Positions 8,224 through 15,987 of a DNA stretch of 64,000 nucleotides are shown here, in pieces. The notes under the pieces were generated by a model, which did not search any database, was not told where the DNA came from, and was given only the letters and a program-made list of their open reading frames with translations. Every line of letters starts with the position of its first letter. The stretch's first letter is position 1. The position numbers and the translations under genes were made by a program. The DNA comes from Petropleomorpha daqingensis (GTDB lineage Bacteria; Actinomycetota; Actinomycetes; Mycobacteriales; Geodermatophilaceae): positions 2,666,001 to 2,730,000 of the forward strand of contig NZ_JACBZT010000001.1 of assembly GCF_013408985.1 (NCBI RefSeq), read 5' to 3'.

Positions 8224-9075
8224 CTACCCCGCCCCGTACGAGTGGACCAGTGCGGTGGTGATCAGCGCCCATCCGTCGACGACGACGAAGAGCAGCAGCT
8301 TGAACGGCAGCGACACGATCGCCGGCGGGACCATCATCATGCCCATCGCCATCAGTGCCGCGCTGACCAGCATGTCCAGCACCAGGAAGGGGATGAACAC
8401 GACCAGCCCGATGATGAACGCGCTCTTGAGCTCCGACAGGACGAAGGCCGGGATCAGCGTGGTCATGCTGACGTCGTTCTTGTCCTTGGGCGCGTCCTCC
8501 CCGGACAGGTTGATCATCAGCTTGAGCTCGTCCTGGCGCGTGTTCTCGAGCAGGAAGCCCTTGAGCGGGACGACGCCGGCGTCGTAGGCCTGCGAGACGG
8601 TCATCTGGCCGTTGAGGTAGGGCTGCACCGCGACGTCGTTGATGTCGGAGAACACCGGGCCCATCACGAACAGCGTGAGGAACAGGGCGATCCCGGTCAT
8701 CACCTGGTTCGGCGGCGACTGCTGCAGGCCCAGCGCGTTGCGGACCAGCGACAGCACCACGACGATCTTGGTGAACGAGGTGCACAGCAGCAGCACGGAC
8801 GGCGCCACCGACAGCACGGTGATCGCGAGGATCAGGGTGATCGAGGTGCTCGGGCTGCCTCCGCCGACCGAGACGCTCACCCCGCCGTCGCCGGCCGGGG
8901 CGGTCGGTGCGACCGGGGCGGTCGGCGCGGTGGGGGAGGTCGGGGCCGCGTGGGCCGGCCCGGCGACGAGCAGCACGACCACGCAGGCGGCCAGCGTGAC
9001 GAGCACGACCAGCGCCATCCGGCGCCAGGTGAAGATCGGCCGCCGGGACGCCGTCAGCGTTGCGGTGGAGCTCAC
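8224..9075 (-). CDS. fliP: Flagellar export gate protein FliP
   Basis: FliP forms the pentameric core ring of the export gate. The 283-residue product has an N-terminal signal peptide (basic start, hydrophobic segment about 22-43, AHA cleavage site), followed by a Thr/Pro/Ala-rich spacer of some 30 residues. The canonical FliP region comes next: LTSFTKIVVVLS-type sequence (here LCTSFTKIVVVLSLVRNALG), QSPPNQVMTGIALFLTLFVM, and the C-terminal LPFKLLLFVVVDGW. A cleavable signal peptide is known for FliP. It overlaps fliO by 4 nt. Confidence 0.96.
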   Translation of the reverse strand: MSSTATLTASRRPIFTWRRMALVVLVTLAACVVVLLVAGPAHAAPTSPTAPTAPVAPTAPAGDGGVSVSVGGGSPSTSITLILAITVLSVAPSVLLLCTSFTKIVVVLSLVRNALGLQQSPPNQVMTGIALFLTLFVMGPVFSDINDVAVQPYLNGQMTVSQAYDAGVVPLKGFLLENTRQDELKLMINLSGEDAPKDKNDVSMTTLIPAFVLSELKSAFIIGLVVFIPFLVLDMLVSAALMAMGMMMVPPAIVSLPFKLLLFVVVDGWALITTALVHSYGAG

Positions 9076-9521
9076 GATCGCCGGACCGTCTTCTCGCGGA
9101 GCTCGGTCATGAACGAGCCCCAGCCCTTCTTGTCGAACACCGAGCCGTTCAGCGCGCCGGACGACGTCCGGGCGGTGACCCGCGGGCGGGGGACGGGCTC
9201 GTAGCCGGCGTCGTCGTCCTCGTGCACCGGCGTCAGCGCACGTGGCGCCTGCTTGGTGCGCACGGCGGCCTCGACGGTCTCCGGGTCGACCTCGGCGAGC
9301 AGGGTCACCTGCTCCTCGGTGGCGCCGACGACCAGGCAGACGTCACCGATGCGCACCACGTTGACGGTGCTGGCGCGACCCATGCGCTGGCGCGCGACGA
9401 CCTCGATGAGCCCGTTGCCGTTGCCGCCCAGGCCGCGCTTCTTGGCCAGGCGTGCGGCGAACCACAGCACGCCGCCGACGAACGCCAGCGAGAGGACCAG
9501 GCGGATGACCATCCACGTCAT
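9072..9521 (-). CDS. fliO: Flagellar export assembly protein FliO
   Basis: FliO is a bitopic protein that helps assemble the FliP ring. The product has 149 residues: one membrane helix at about 3-22, then a short cytosolic domain with the FliO pattern LIEVVARQRMGRASTVNVVRIGD and LVVGATEEQVTLLAEVD. The start ATG at 9521 was preferred over an upstream in-frame codon because GGAGG lies about 10 nt before it and it sits directly after the fliN stop. The tail is polar and variable. The gene overlaps fliP. Confidence 0.9.
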   Translation of the reverse strand: MTWMVIRLVLSLAFVGGVLWFAARLAKKRGLGGNGNGLIEVVARQRMGRASTVNVVRIGDVCLVVGATEEQVTLLAEVDPETVEAAVRTKQAPRALTPVHEDDDAGYEPVPRPRVTARTSSGALNGSVFDKKGWGSFMTELREKTVRRS

Positions 9522-9522
9522 G

Positions 9523-10263
9523 TCAGAGGGCCTCCGCCGCATCGGTCACGATCTCGCTGATCCGCAGGCCGAAGTCCTCGTCGACGACGACGACCTCCCC
9601 GCGGGCGATCAGCGTGCCGTTGACCAGCAGATCGGCCGGGGCGCTCGCGGCCCGGTCCAGCTCCACGACCTCGCCGGGGTGCAGCGAGAGGAGTTCCTGC
9701 ACGGTCATGCGGGTGCGACCGATCTCGACGGTGACCTCCATGGCCACGTGCCGCAGCAGGTCGAGGCTGCCGCGCTGACCGCCACCGGCGGACGGGCGGG
9801 GCAGGTTGACCTGCAGCGCGAAGGTGGCCTGGTGCTCGCCGTCGGCCAGCAGCGGGACGGCGACGAACATGCCCTTGTCGCGCAGCCCGTCGAGGGCGGC
9901 GACCGGCTCCTCCACCCGCTCGGAGGCGACGCGGACCCGGCCCAGCGTGCCGGCGGCCGCCTCGAGGGCGGGCCGCAGCGCGGCGGCGACGTCCATCTTG
10001 CCGACGGGGGAGTTGGCCAGGGCCTCGACGACCTCGGCGGAGACGACCAGGACGACGTCGCCGGTGACCTCGCCGGACAGGCTCGCGGCGATCGCGGACG
10101 CCGCGCCCGGGGGCAGCGGGACGGTGTCGGGGTCGCTGACCGCCGCGCCGGGCACGAGCTCGGTCGTGGCGGGCACGAGCGAGGCGGCGGCACGCGCGGC
10201 CGCCGAGACCACCGCGGTGACGGTCTCGGAGTCGGAGTGCTCGGCGGTGCGTGGCGCGCTCAT
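9523..10263 (-). CDS. fliN: Flagellar motor switch protein FliN
   Basis: FliN is a C-ring component that takes part in direction switching and in docking export cargo. The C-terminal SpoA domain (about residues 165-246) is clear: MEVTVEIGRTRMTVQELLSL, GEVVELDRAASAPADLLVNG and GEVVVVDEDFGLRISEI. At 246 residues it is longer than enterobacterial FliN (about 137). The extra N-terminal region of about 160 residues has an alpha/beta pattern similar to CheC-like domains of the FliY type, but no clear catalytic motif is visible. Its ATG overlaps the fliM stop (ATGA). Confidence 0.92.
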   Translation of the reverse strand: MSAPRTAEHSDSETVTAVVSAAARAAASLVPATTELVPGAAVSDPDTVPLPPGAASAIAASLSGEVTGDVVLVVSAEVVEALANSPVGKMDVAAALRPALEAAAGTLGRVRVASERVEEPVAALDGLRDKGMFVAVPLLADGEHQATFALQVNLPRPSAGGGQRGSLDLLRHVAMEVTVEIGRTRMTVQELLSLHPGEVVELDRAASAPADLLVNGTLIARGEVVVVDEDFGLRISEIVTDAAEAL

Positions 10264-11240
10264 GCGGTGTCCTTCACGGCTGCTGCGGGGGTGGGAACGA
10301 TCGCGGCGGCCAGCCGGCGGCGGTGGTTGCTGGCGATCGCGTAGGCGAAGGTGACGTCGTTCGTCGTGACCTCCAGGGGGCTGTCGCGCGGGTGGCGCAG
10401 CAGCAGGACGTCACCGACGGCGAGCGAGAGCAGGTCCTCGGAGGAGACCGACAGCGGGGCGAAGCGGACGCTGACGTCGACCGGCACGAGGTTCAGGCGC
10501 GCGGCCAGCGCCTCGGCGGCCCGCTTGCGCTTGCGCAGCGCCGACTCCGACAGCTGCGGCGAGGCGGCGTTGTTCAGCGCCTGCGCGAAGGAGGAGAACG
10601 GCAGCACCAGCGTGGCCTGGCCCTCGCGCTGCCCGATGGCCATCGAGAAGGAGGCGACCATGACGGTGTCCGAGCCGGCCGCCGCCTGCGCCAGCTGCGG
10701 GTTGTACTCGATGCTGTCGATCTCCGGCTGGACCGTCGTGATGTGCGCGAACGTGGTCGCGAACTCGTCGAGCAGCCGCTCCAGCAGGTGACCGTGGATC
10801 GCGCTCTCCATGCCGGTCATCGGCCGGTGGGGCTGCTCGGCCGAGCCGGAGCCGCCCAGCATGTGGTCGACGGTGGCCATCGCCATGTCCAGCGGGTAGG
10901 CGAGCATCCCCTTGCCGGCCAGCGGTTCGATGGTGAACGTCGCGATGAAGATCGGCTCGGGCAGCGTCGCGACGTAGTCGTCGTAGGAGAACTGCTCGAT
11001 GCCGGCGAGCTCGAGGCGCGCTCCGGTCCGGAGCATGGAGGTCAGGTGCGTCGTCGCCTGGCGCGCGAAGGCCTCCTGCGCGATCTGCAGCACCCGGACG
11101 TGGTCACGGGAGAGCTTGGTCGGGCGGCGGAAGTCGTAGGTGCGCGGCTCGCTGCGGCGGGCGCGTGACCCCAGCGCCTGCGACAAGGGGCCGCCGGCGG
11201 GCGCGGCTCCAGGGTCGGGTCGGGTCACGTCGAACCTCAT
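10260..11240 (-). CDS. fliM: Flagellar motor switch protein FliM
   Basis: FliM binds CheY-P and connects FliG with FliN in the C-ring. The 326-residue protein contains the family blocks YDFRRPTKLSRDHVRVLQI, YDDYVATLPEPIFIATFTIE and a C-terminal SpoA-like domain (LNLVPVDVSVRFAPLSVSSE, LAVGDVLLLRH). The CheY-binding N-terminal motif (LSQxEIDALL in enterics) is not recognisable; residues 1-35 are Pro/Gly/Arg-rich with only PLSQAL remaining. The gene is separated from fliL by 150 nt containing a strong hairpin, so it may have its own promoter. Confidence 0.95.
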   Translation of the reverse strand: MRFDVTRPDPGAAPAGGPLSQALGSRARRSEPRTYDFRRPTKLSRDHVRVLQIAQEAFARQATTHLTSMLRTGARLELAGIEQFSYDDYVATLPEPIFIATFTIEPLAGKGMLAYPLDMAMATVDHMLGGSGSAEQPHRPMTGMESAIHGHLLERLLDEFATTFAHITTVQPEIDSIEYNPQLAQAAAGSDTVMVASFSMAIGQREGQATLVLPFSSFAQALNNAASPQLSESALRKRKRAAEALAARLNLVPVDVSVRFAPLSVSSEDLLSLAVGDVLLLRHPRDSPLEVTTNDVTFAYAIASNHRRRLAAAIVPTPAAAVKDTA

Positions 11241-11326
11241 CGGCGGACGTCCCGGTCACCCTGACCGTTCTGTGGGGAGTTGCCGTGCGAGCGCGGGAGG
11301 CGTGTGACCAGTGGTGCGAGCACATG

Positions 11327-11367
11327 CGCGAAGTGCCAGTCCCGGCGTCCGGAACTGGCACTTCGCG
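11327..11367 (-). terminator. 14-bp stem hairpin between fliL and fliM
   Basis: Arms 11327-11340 (CGCGAAGTGCCAGT) and 11354-11367 pair perfectly across a 13-nt loop. The element lies 23 nt after the fliL stop and 86 nt before the fliM start. No U-tract follows, so partial termination or RNA processing between the motor-stator genes and the fliM operon is as likely as full termination. Confidence 0.6.
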
Positions 11368-11390
11368 AGGGTGGTGGAGCGGATGGGTCG

Positions 11391-11840
11391 TTACTGGGTG
11401 ACGTACTGCGTCAGGTAGATGCCCATGACGATCTCCTTGCCGTCCTCCTTGTAGGCGTCGACGATCTTCTTCTCGAGCGCCTCCTTGAGGGCGTCCCGGG
11501 CGGTGATCACGTCGGACGGGTTCGCCTGCGAGTAGCTGGCGATGACGATGTCGAGCGCCTCGGAGCCGTCGGGCTTCTCCTCACCCGCGTCGGCGGTCAG
11601 CTGCAGCGCGATGCCGATCTTGAGGTAGCCGCCGCCGGCCAGGTTGACCGCGATCGGGTCGAGCACCTCCACGGCGCCCTTCTCCGGTGCGGCGGCCTTC
11701 GCATCGCCCGAACCGGAGAACAGGAAGAAGTACGCACCGGCGCCGACGGCGACGAGCAGCACCGCGACGATCACGAGCAGCTTCTTCTTGCCACCCTTCG
11801 CCTCGGTCTCCTCGCCCTCGGGCTTGGTCTTCTCGGCCAT
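11391..11840 (-). CDS. fliL: Flagellar basal body-associated protein FliL
   Basis: FliL is a stomatin-like inner-membrane protein that surrounds the stator and supports torque. The 149-residue product has a charged cytosolic N-terminus (about 1-20), one membrane helix (LLVIVAVLLVAVGAGAYFFLF, about 21-42, one residue omitted here), and a periplasmic-side domain with the FliL pattern VLDPIAVNLAGGGYLKIGIA and DVITARDALKEALEKKIVDAY. It follows motB by 9 nt, in keeping with its stator-linked role. Confidence 0.93.
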   Translation of the reverse strand: MAEKTKPEGEETEAKGGKKKLLVIVAVLLVAVGAGAYFFLFSGSGDAKAAAPEKGAVEVLDPIAVNLAGGGYLKIGIALQLTADAGEEKPDGSEALDIVIASYSQANPSDVITARDALKEALEKKIVDAYKEDGKEIVMGIYLTQYVTQ

Positions 11841-11849
11841 GGTCTTCTC

Positions 11850-12758
11850 CTAGTTGCCGTTCGCGGCGTCGAGCCCCGCGAGCTGGGCGTTGGCCTCGGC
11901 GGAGGCGTTGGACAGGACGACGATGTCGACGCGCCGGTTGACGGTGACGGCGCTCGGGTCGGAGTTGGGGATCAGCGGCTGGGTGTCGGCGTAGCCGGTG
12001 GCCGACAGCTTCCCGGCCGGCATGCCCTGCGTGATCAGGTAGCGGACGACGGTGGTCGCCCGGTCGGTCGACAGCTCCCAGTTGGACGGGTACGGGCCGC
12101 CCGGCGTCACCGGGATCGAGTTCGTGTGGCCCTCGATCCGGATCTGGTTGGGCACCGCCTTCAGCTCCGGGGCGATCGCGTTGAGCACGCGGACGCCGTC
12201 GGCCCGCAGCGACGCGGACTCGGCGTCGTAGAGGACGCCGTCGGAGACGACGTGCACGACCAGGCCGCGCTCGTCGATCTCGTACTTGGCCGCGCCGGGG
12301 TAGCCGGCGGCGGTCAGCGCGGCGTCGATCTGGTCACGGACGGCGGCGAGCTGGTCGTAGGCGGTCTTCGCCTCGGCCTGGATGGCCTGCGAGCGCTGCA
12401 GCGCGGCCTGCGCGGCGGCGTCGTCGATCTGCTGCTGGGACAGGCCCTGCGAGGTCTTGGTCTGCCCGACGCCGGCGGCGATGTCGACCGGGTTCGGCAG
12501 GCCGTCGAGCACCGAGGCCTGCGACCCGGTGGCGTTGGTGTCCATCGCGCTGACCGGGGCGCCGAAGCTGGCCGACAGGCCGCTGGCCAGCGCGGCGAAC
12601 TTCTGCTTGTCGATCTGGCTCATCGCGAAGAGCACGATGAACAGGCACATGAGCAGGGTGACCATGTCCGCGTAGGACACCAGCCACCGCTCGTGGTTCT
12701 CGTGCTCCTCTTCCTCGTGCTTCTTGGCCTTCCGCCGGCCGTGGCCGGCCGAGCTCAT
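11850..12758 (-). CDS. motB: Flagellar stator protein MotB
   Basis: MotB anchors the stator to peptidoglycan and carries the ion-accepting aspartate. In this 302-residue protein a very acidic/basic N-terminus precedes the single helix WLVSYADMVTLLMCLFIVLF; Asp31 in SYADM is the expected ion-binding residue. A long Ala/Gln-rich linker leads to the OmpA-type peptidoglycan-binding domain (about 165-300; IRIEGHTNSIPVTP, NWELSTDRATTVVRYL). The gene is 79 nt after motA and 9 nt before fliL. The ion type (H+ or Na+) cannot be told from the sequence alone. Confidence 0.95.
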   Translation of the reverse strand: MSSAGHGRRKAKKHEEEEHENHERWLVSYADMVTLLMCLFIVLFAMSQIDKQKFAALASGLSASFGAPVSAMDTNATGSQASVLDGLPNPVDIAAGVGQTKTSQGLSQQQIDDAAAQAALQRSQAIQAEAKTAYDQLAAVRDQIDAALTAAGYPGAAKYEIDERGLVVHVVSDGVLYDAESASLRADGVRVLNAIAPELKAVPNQIRIEGHTNSIPVTPGGPYPSNWELSTDRATTVVRYLITQGMPAGKLSATGYADTQPLIPNSDPSAVTVNRRVDIVVLSNASAEANAQLAGLDAANGN

Positions 12759-12837
12759 TGCTCGGCTCCGCGTTCGTTCCGCTCCTCGGTCGCTGGCGCT
12801 CCCTGCGATGCTCGCTCACGCGTCGCTCTCGCGGCAC

Positions 12838-13611
12838 TCACGCCGCCTCCTGCTGCTTGACCTCGCTCGGCGGGACGAGGGAGGTCAGCTTGAGGCGGAC
12901 CGCGCGCGGGCTGGTGCCGGCCTGGATCTCGGTGATGCCCTCGACGAGCAGCTCCATCTGGGCGGCCTGCAGCTCGCTGATGCGCGTGATCTTGGCGCCC
13001 ATGGGCAGCCAGAAGATGTTGGCCGAGAGCACACCCCAGAGGGTCGCCACGAACGCGCCGGCGATCAGCGGGCCCAGCGACCCGGGGTCGGAGAGGTTCT
13101 CCAGCACGTGGATGAGGCCGACGACGGTGCCGATGATGCCGACGGTGGGGGCGTAACCGCCCATGGCGGTGAAGAACTTGGCGGCGACCTTGTCCTCGGC
13201 CTTCTTGGCCGAGATCTCACCCTCGAGGACGGAGCGCAGCTCCTCGGGGTCGGTGCCGTCGATGCCCATCTGCAGGCCGCGCTTGAGGAAGGGGTCGTCG
13301 ATCTCCTTGACCTGGGCCTCCAGCGCGAGCAGGCCCTCCTTGCGGGCCTTCTCGGCGAGGCTGACCAGGGTCTGGATGCGGTCGGAGATCGGCGGGACCT
13401 GGGGCGGCAGCAGGGCCTGCTTGAACCAGCCACCGATCTTCTTGACGTCGGCCATGGCCGAGCCGGCGATCGCCGCGCCGAACGTGCCGCCGAACACCAG
13501 GATCAGCGGGGGCAGCAGGATGATCGCCATCGGGCTGCTCCCCTCCATGATCATGGTGGCGAGGAGGGCGACCAGCGCGAGGACGATGCCGATCAGGGAA
13601 GCCGGGTCCAC
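12838..13611 (-). CDS. motA: Flagellar stator protein MotA
   Basis: MotA is the torque-generating stator subunit that conducts ions with MotB. The 257-residue product has four helices: two near the N-terminus (ASLIGIVLALVALLATMIM, then MAIILLPPLILVFGGTFGAA) and two in the C-terminal half (GGYAPTVGIIGTVVGLIHVL, LIAGAFVATLWGVLSANIFW). The Pro residue of the fourth-helix boundary and the cytosolic loop with charged residues are present. It follows flbD by 3 nt and precedes motB. Confidence 0.95.
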   Translation of the reverse strand: MDPASLIGIVLALVALLATMIMEGSSPMAIILLPPLILVFGGTFGAAIAGSAMADVKKIGGWFKQALLPPQVPPISDRIQTLVSLAEKARKEGLLALEAQVKEIDDPFLKRGLQMGIDGTDPEELRSVLEGEISAKKAEDKVAAKFFTAMGGYAPTVGIIGTVVGLIHVLENLSDPGSLGPLIAGAFVATLWGVLSANIFWLPMGAKITRISELQAAQMELLVEGITEIQAGTSPRAVRLKLTSLVPPSEVKQQEAA

Positions 13612-13614
13612 GGA

Positions 13615-13893
13615 TCAGCGCTCCTCTCGGCTGGGGAAGGGCACGACCGAGGCCGGGTGCTCGTCGGTGTCCTTGGGGGACTGGTACTCACCGCGGTCCA
13701 TCTCGTACGAGGTGGCGAGGATGCTCGCCCGGTACTCGCGGATCTCGTGCAGGACGTCGTCGACGCTCTCGCGGACGACGTACTTCGTGCCGTCGACCAG
13801 GAAGGCCACCGTGTCGGGGTGAGCCTCGACCCGCTCGATCAGGTCGGGGTTGAGTGCGAAACCCTCGCCGTTCAGGCGCGTCACACGGATCAC
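13615..13893 (-). CDS. flbD: FlbD family flagellar protein (swarming motility SwrD-like)
   Basis: The protein has 92 residues. The first 65 match the FlbD/SwrD family: VIRVTRLNGEGFALNPDLIE, RVEAHPDTVAFLVDGTKYVV and ESVDDVLHEIREYRASI. In Bacillus SwrD raises stator torque, which fits its place immediately before motA-motB. The start is the GTG at 13893 with GAGGA upstream; translation from further upstream would add an unrelated segment. The C-terminal tail is charged and non-conserved. This Gram-positive protein is unrelated to the Caulobacter regulator of the same name. Confidence 0.9.
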   Translation of the reverse strand: MIRVTRLNGEGFALNPDLIERVEAHPDTVAFLVDGTKYVVRESVDDVLHEIREYRASILATSYEMDRGEYQSPKDTDEHPASVVPFPSREER

Positions 13894-14215
13894 GGTGGGT
13901 CCTCTGGTCGTCGGATCTGGCCCCGGACGGGGCATGGAACGGCACTCTCCGTATCGGCTTGACAACGCTCTGGCTTGAGCCGAACGGCGAGCTCACCCCT
14001 TCGGGGGTGGGGTGGTAACGGACGCCGACGGCCCGGCCGCCGCTCGGGCGACCGGGCCGTCGGGTCACGCGCGGCCGGAGGGAGTGCCGCGCCTGAAGGG
14101 AACCGGCGTCTACAGGGGGGTCGACACCGGGGGAAGGGGTGTTTCGTGTTGCAGCGGCCCCTCTGCAGGGACCCGCGCCGAGCTAGCGAGGCGTGGGGGG
14201 CAGAGGGGTCCTTGC
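13894..14215. other. Gene-free spacer between flgE and flbD with stacked hairpins
   Basis: I see no coding sequence in these 322 bases. Besides the large hairpin at 14158-14208 they hold a 12-bp stem at 14025-14036/14052-14063 and a short CACCCC-UUCG-GGGGTG hairpin at 13994-14009. The promoter of the flbD-mot-fli operon probably lies here, but no confident -10/-35 pair is visible. Confidence 0.6.
14158..14208 (-). terminator. Long hairpin directly after flgE (AAGGACCCC-type element)
   Basis: Arms CCCCTCTGC (14158-14166) and its complement (14200-14208) pair perfectly, with further pairing between CGCGCC- and GGCGTG-type segments inside. It starts 7 nt beyond the flgE stop. In the direction of transcription it reads AAGGACCCC, then a Cys/Gly-free C-rich arm, and aligns closely with 54891-54949. 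It most likely ends the flgB-to-flgE operon. Confidence 0.65.
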
Positions 14216-15505
14216 TCAGTTCTTCATGTTCACCAGGGTCTGGAGGATCTCGTCGGAGGTGGTGATCACCTTGCTGTTCGCCTGGAAGCCGCGCTGGGCG
14301 ACGATCAGGCCGGTGAACTCCTCGGAGAGGTCCACGTTCGACATCTCCAGCGCGCCGGCGGTCAGCGTGCCGCGGCCACCCGTGCCGGCGATGCCGACCA
14401 GCGGGTTCCCGGAGTTGTTGCCCACGCGGAAGGAGCTGTTGCCGGCCTTGGTCAGACCGCTCGGGTTGGAGAACGTGGCCAGCGCGAGCTGGCCGAGCGA
14501 CTTCTTCAGCCCGTTGGAGTAGGTGCCGGTGATCGTGCCGTCGCTGCCGAGCGAGAAGGACTCCAGCGTGCCGAGAGCGGAGCCGGCACCGGCCGCGGGC
14601 GTCGTGGTGGTCGCGGTGCTCTTGCCGCCGTACTGCGTCACCCCCGACAGGTCGACGGTCACCGGGCCGGCCCACGAGGCGAACGTCGACGTCGGGTCGA
14701 AGGTGAACTTGCCGTCGACCGGGGCCGGCGAGGAGGCGATCGACGGGGCCGTCATGGCGCCGGAGGCGTTGAAGGTCACGTCCACCAGGGTGGGCACGGG
14801 CGGGGCACCTGTGGTCGGCAGCAGGGTGTTGCCGTTCTCGTCCAGCACGTTGAGCTTCCAGGCACCGGCGGTCGCCGTCTTCTGGAAGACGTAGGTGACC
14901 TGGTGGGCGTTGCCCAGCGAGTCGTACATGGTGGCCTGCGTCTGCACGGGTGCGTCGGTGGCGACGGCCTCGGCCGACAGGTTGCCGGTGATGGCGCCCG
15001 CCGTCGTCTCCTCCGGGTTGATGACCTGGCCGTAGGGGATGGACAGGTTGCCCACCGGGCCGTTGGTGTTGATGGCGCCGGTGGAGTCGGCAGTCCAGCC
15101 CTGCAGGATCGCGCCGTCGGGGGTGACCAGGTTGCCCACGCCGTCGAAGTCGAACGACCCCGCCCGGGTGTAGAGGTTCTCGTTGCCCGACTTCGTCGTG
15201 AAGAAGCCGTCACCGCTGATCATGAAGTCGGTCGAGCGGCCCGTGTTCTGGGTCGAACCCTGGCTGAAGTTCGTGCTGACGCTGGCGACCTTGACGCCGA
15301 GGCCGACCTGCGCGGGGTTCGTGCCCGCGGTGTCCGCCGTCGGGGCCGACCCGTTGCGCAGCAGCTGCGACAAGGTGTCCTCGAAGACTGTGGTCTGGCT
15401 CTTGTAGCCGACGGTGTTGACGTTGGCGATGTTGTTGCCGACGACGTCCATCTTCGTCTGGTGGGCGCGCAGGCCGGAGATGGCCGAGAACATCGAGCGG
15501 AGCAT
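14216..15505 (-). CDS. flgE: Flagellar hook protein FlgE
   Basis: FlgE polymerises into the hook. The 429-residue protein has the rod/hook N-terminal motif GLRAHQTKMDVVGNNIANVN followed by TVGYKSQ, a variable Thr/Ser/Gly-rich middle, and the C-terminal motif SNVDLSEEFTGLIVAQRGFQ, ANSKVITTSDEILQTLVNM. Length is within the range for FlgE and longer than FlgG/FlgF. It is the only FlgE/F/G family gene in the window and lies 54 nt after the cap gene flgD, which supports hook identity. Confidence 0.93.
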   Translation of the reverse strand: MLRSMFSAISGLRAHQTKMDVVGNNIANVNTVGYKSQTTVFEDTLSQLLRNGSAPTADTAGTNPAQVGLGVKVASVSTNFSQGSTQNTGRSTDFMISGDGFFTTKSGNENLYTRAGSFDFDGVGNLVTPDGAILQGWTADSTGAINTNGPVGNLSIPYGQVINPEETTAGAITGNLSAEAVATDAPVQTQATMYDSLGNAHQVTYVFQKTATAGAWKLNVLDENGNTLLPTTGAPPVPTLVDVTFNASGAMTAPSIASSPAPVDGKFTFDPTSTFASWAGPVTVDLSGVTQYGGKSTATTTTPAAGAGSALGTLESFSLGSDGTITGTYSNGLKKSLGQLALATFSNPSGLTKAGNSSFRVGNNSGNPLVGIAGTGGRGTLTAGALEMSNVDLSEEFTGLIVAQRGFQANSKVITTSDEILQTLVNMKN

Positions 15506-15559
15506 GGGGGAAGGTCTCCTCGCTGGGTCGGTTCGCTTGCGGAGGGCGGGACGGGCAGG

Positions 15560-15973
15560 TCAGGAGACCTGGGTGATGCGACCCAGCGGGACGGATTTCC
15601 CGCCGATGGTCGCGGTGGCCGGGGTGGTGTCGTCGCCGAGGAGGACCGAGGTCACGGCACCGGTCTGCGCGGCGCCGTTGTCGTCGGTGTAGGTCACGGT
15701 GTGACCGACGATCACGCCGGCGTTCATGGTCTTCTGCAGGGCCACGATCGAGGCGTTCTGCTGGACCAGCTGGTCGAGCTTCTCCACCTGGCTGAACGCC
15801 GCCGTCTGCGACATGAACTGCGTCGGGTCGGTCGGATTGCTCGGGTCCTGGTAGCGCATCTGGGCGACCAACAGCTTGAGGAACGTGTCCTTGTCCATCT
15901 GGTCGGGCCGGTCCACGGAGGTCGTGGCGGTGTTGGTGGCGACCGCGTTCGAGCCGCCCACAGGTGCAGTCAT
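15560..15973 (-). CDS. flgD: Flagellar hook-capping protein FlgD
   Basis: FlgD caps the growing hook. The 137-residue protein keeps the conserved N-terminal block MDKDTFLKLLVAQMRYQDPS and NPTDPTQFMSQTAAFSQVEK. It is short compared with enterobacterial FlgD (about 230): only a small beta-rich segment (VIVGHTVTYTDDNGAAQ onward) follows, so the usual second C-terminal (FnIII-like) domain is missing. Short FlgD forms are common in Gram-positive bacteria. It lies between fliK and flgE. Confidence 0.93.
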   Translation of the reverse strand: MTAPVGGSNAVATNTATTSVDRPDQMDKDTFLKLLVAQMRYQDPSNPTDPTQFMSQTAAFSQVEKLDQLVQQNASIVALQKTMNAGVIVGHTVTYTDDNGAAQTGAVTSVLLGDDTTPATATIGGKSVPLGRITQVS

Positions 15974-15987
15974 CGTCGTCTCCGGGT

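Noticed and set aside
12759-12837. motA-motB spacer with GCTC-rich sequence resembling a dispersed repeat
   Set aside because: Only a vague similarity to other spacers is visible; no second copy was found in the window.
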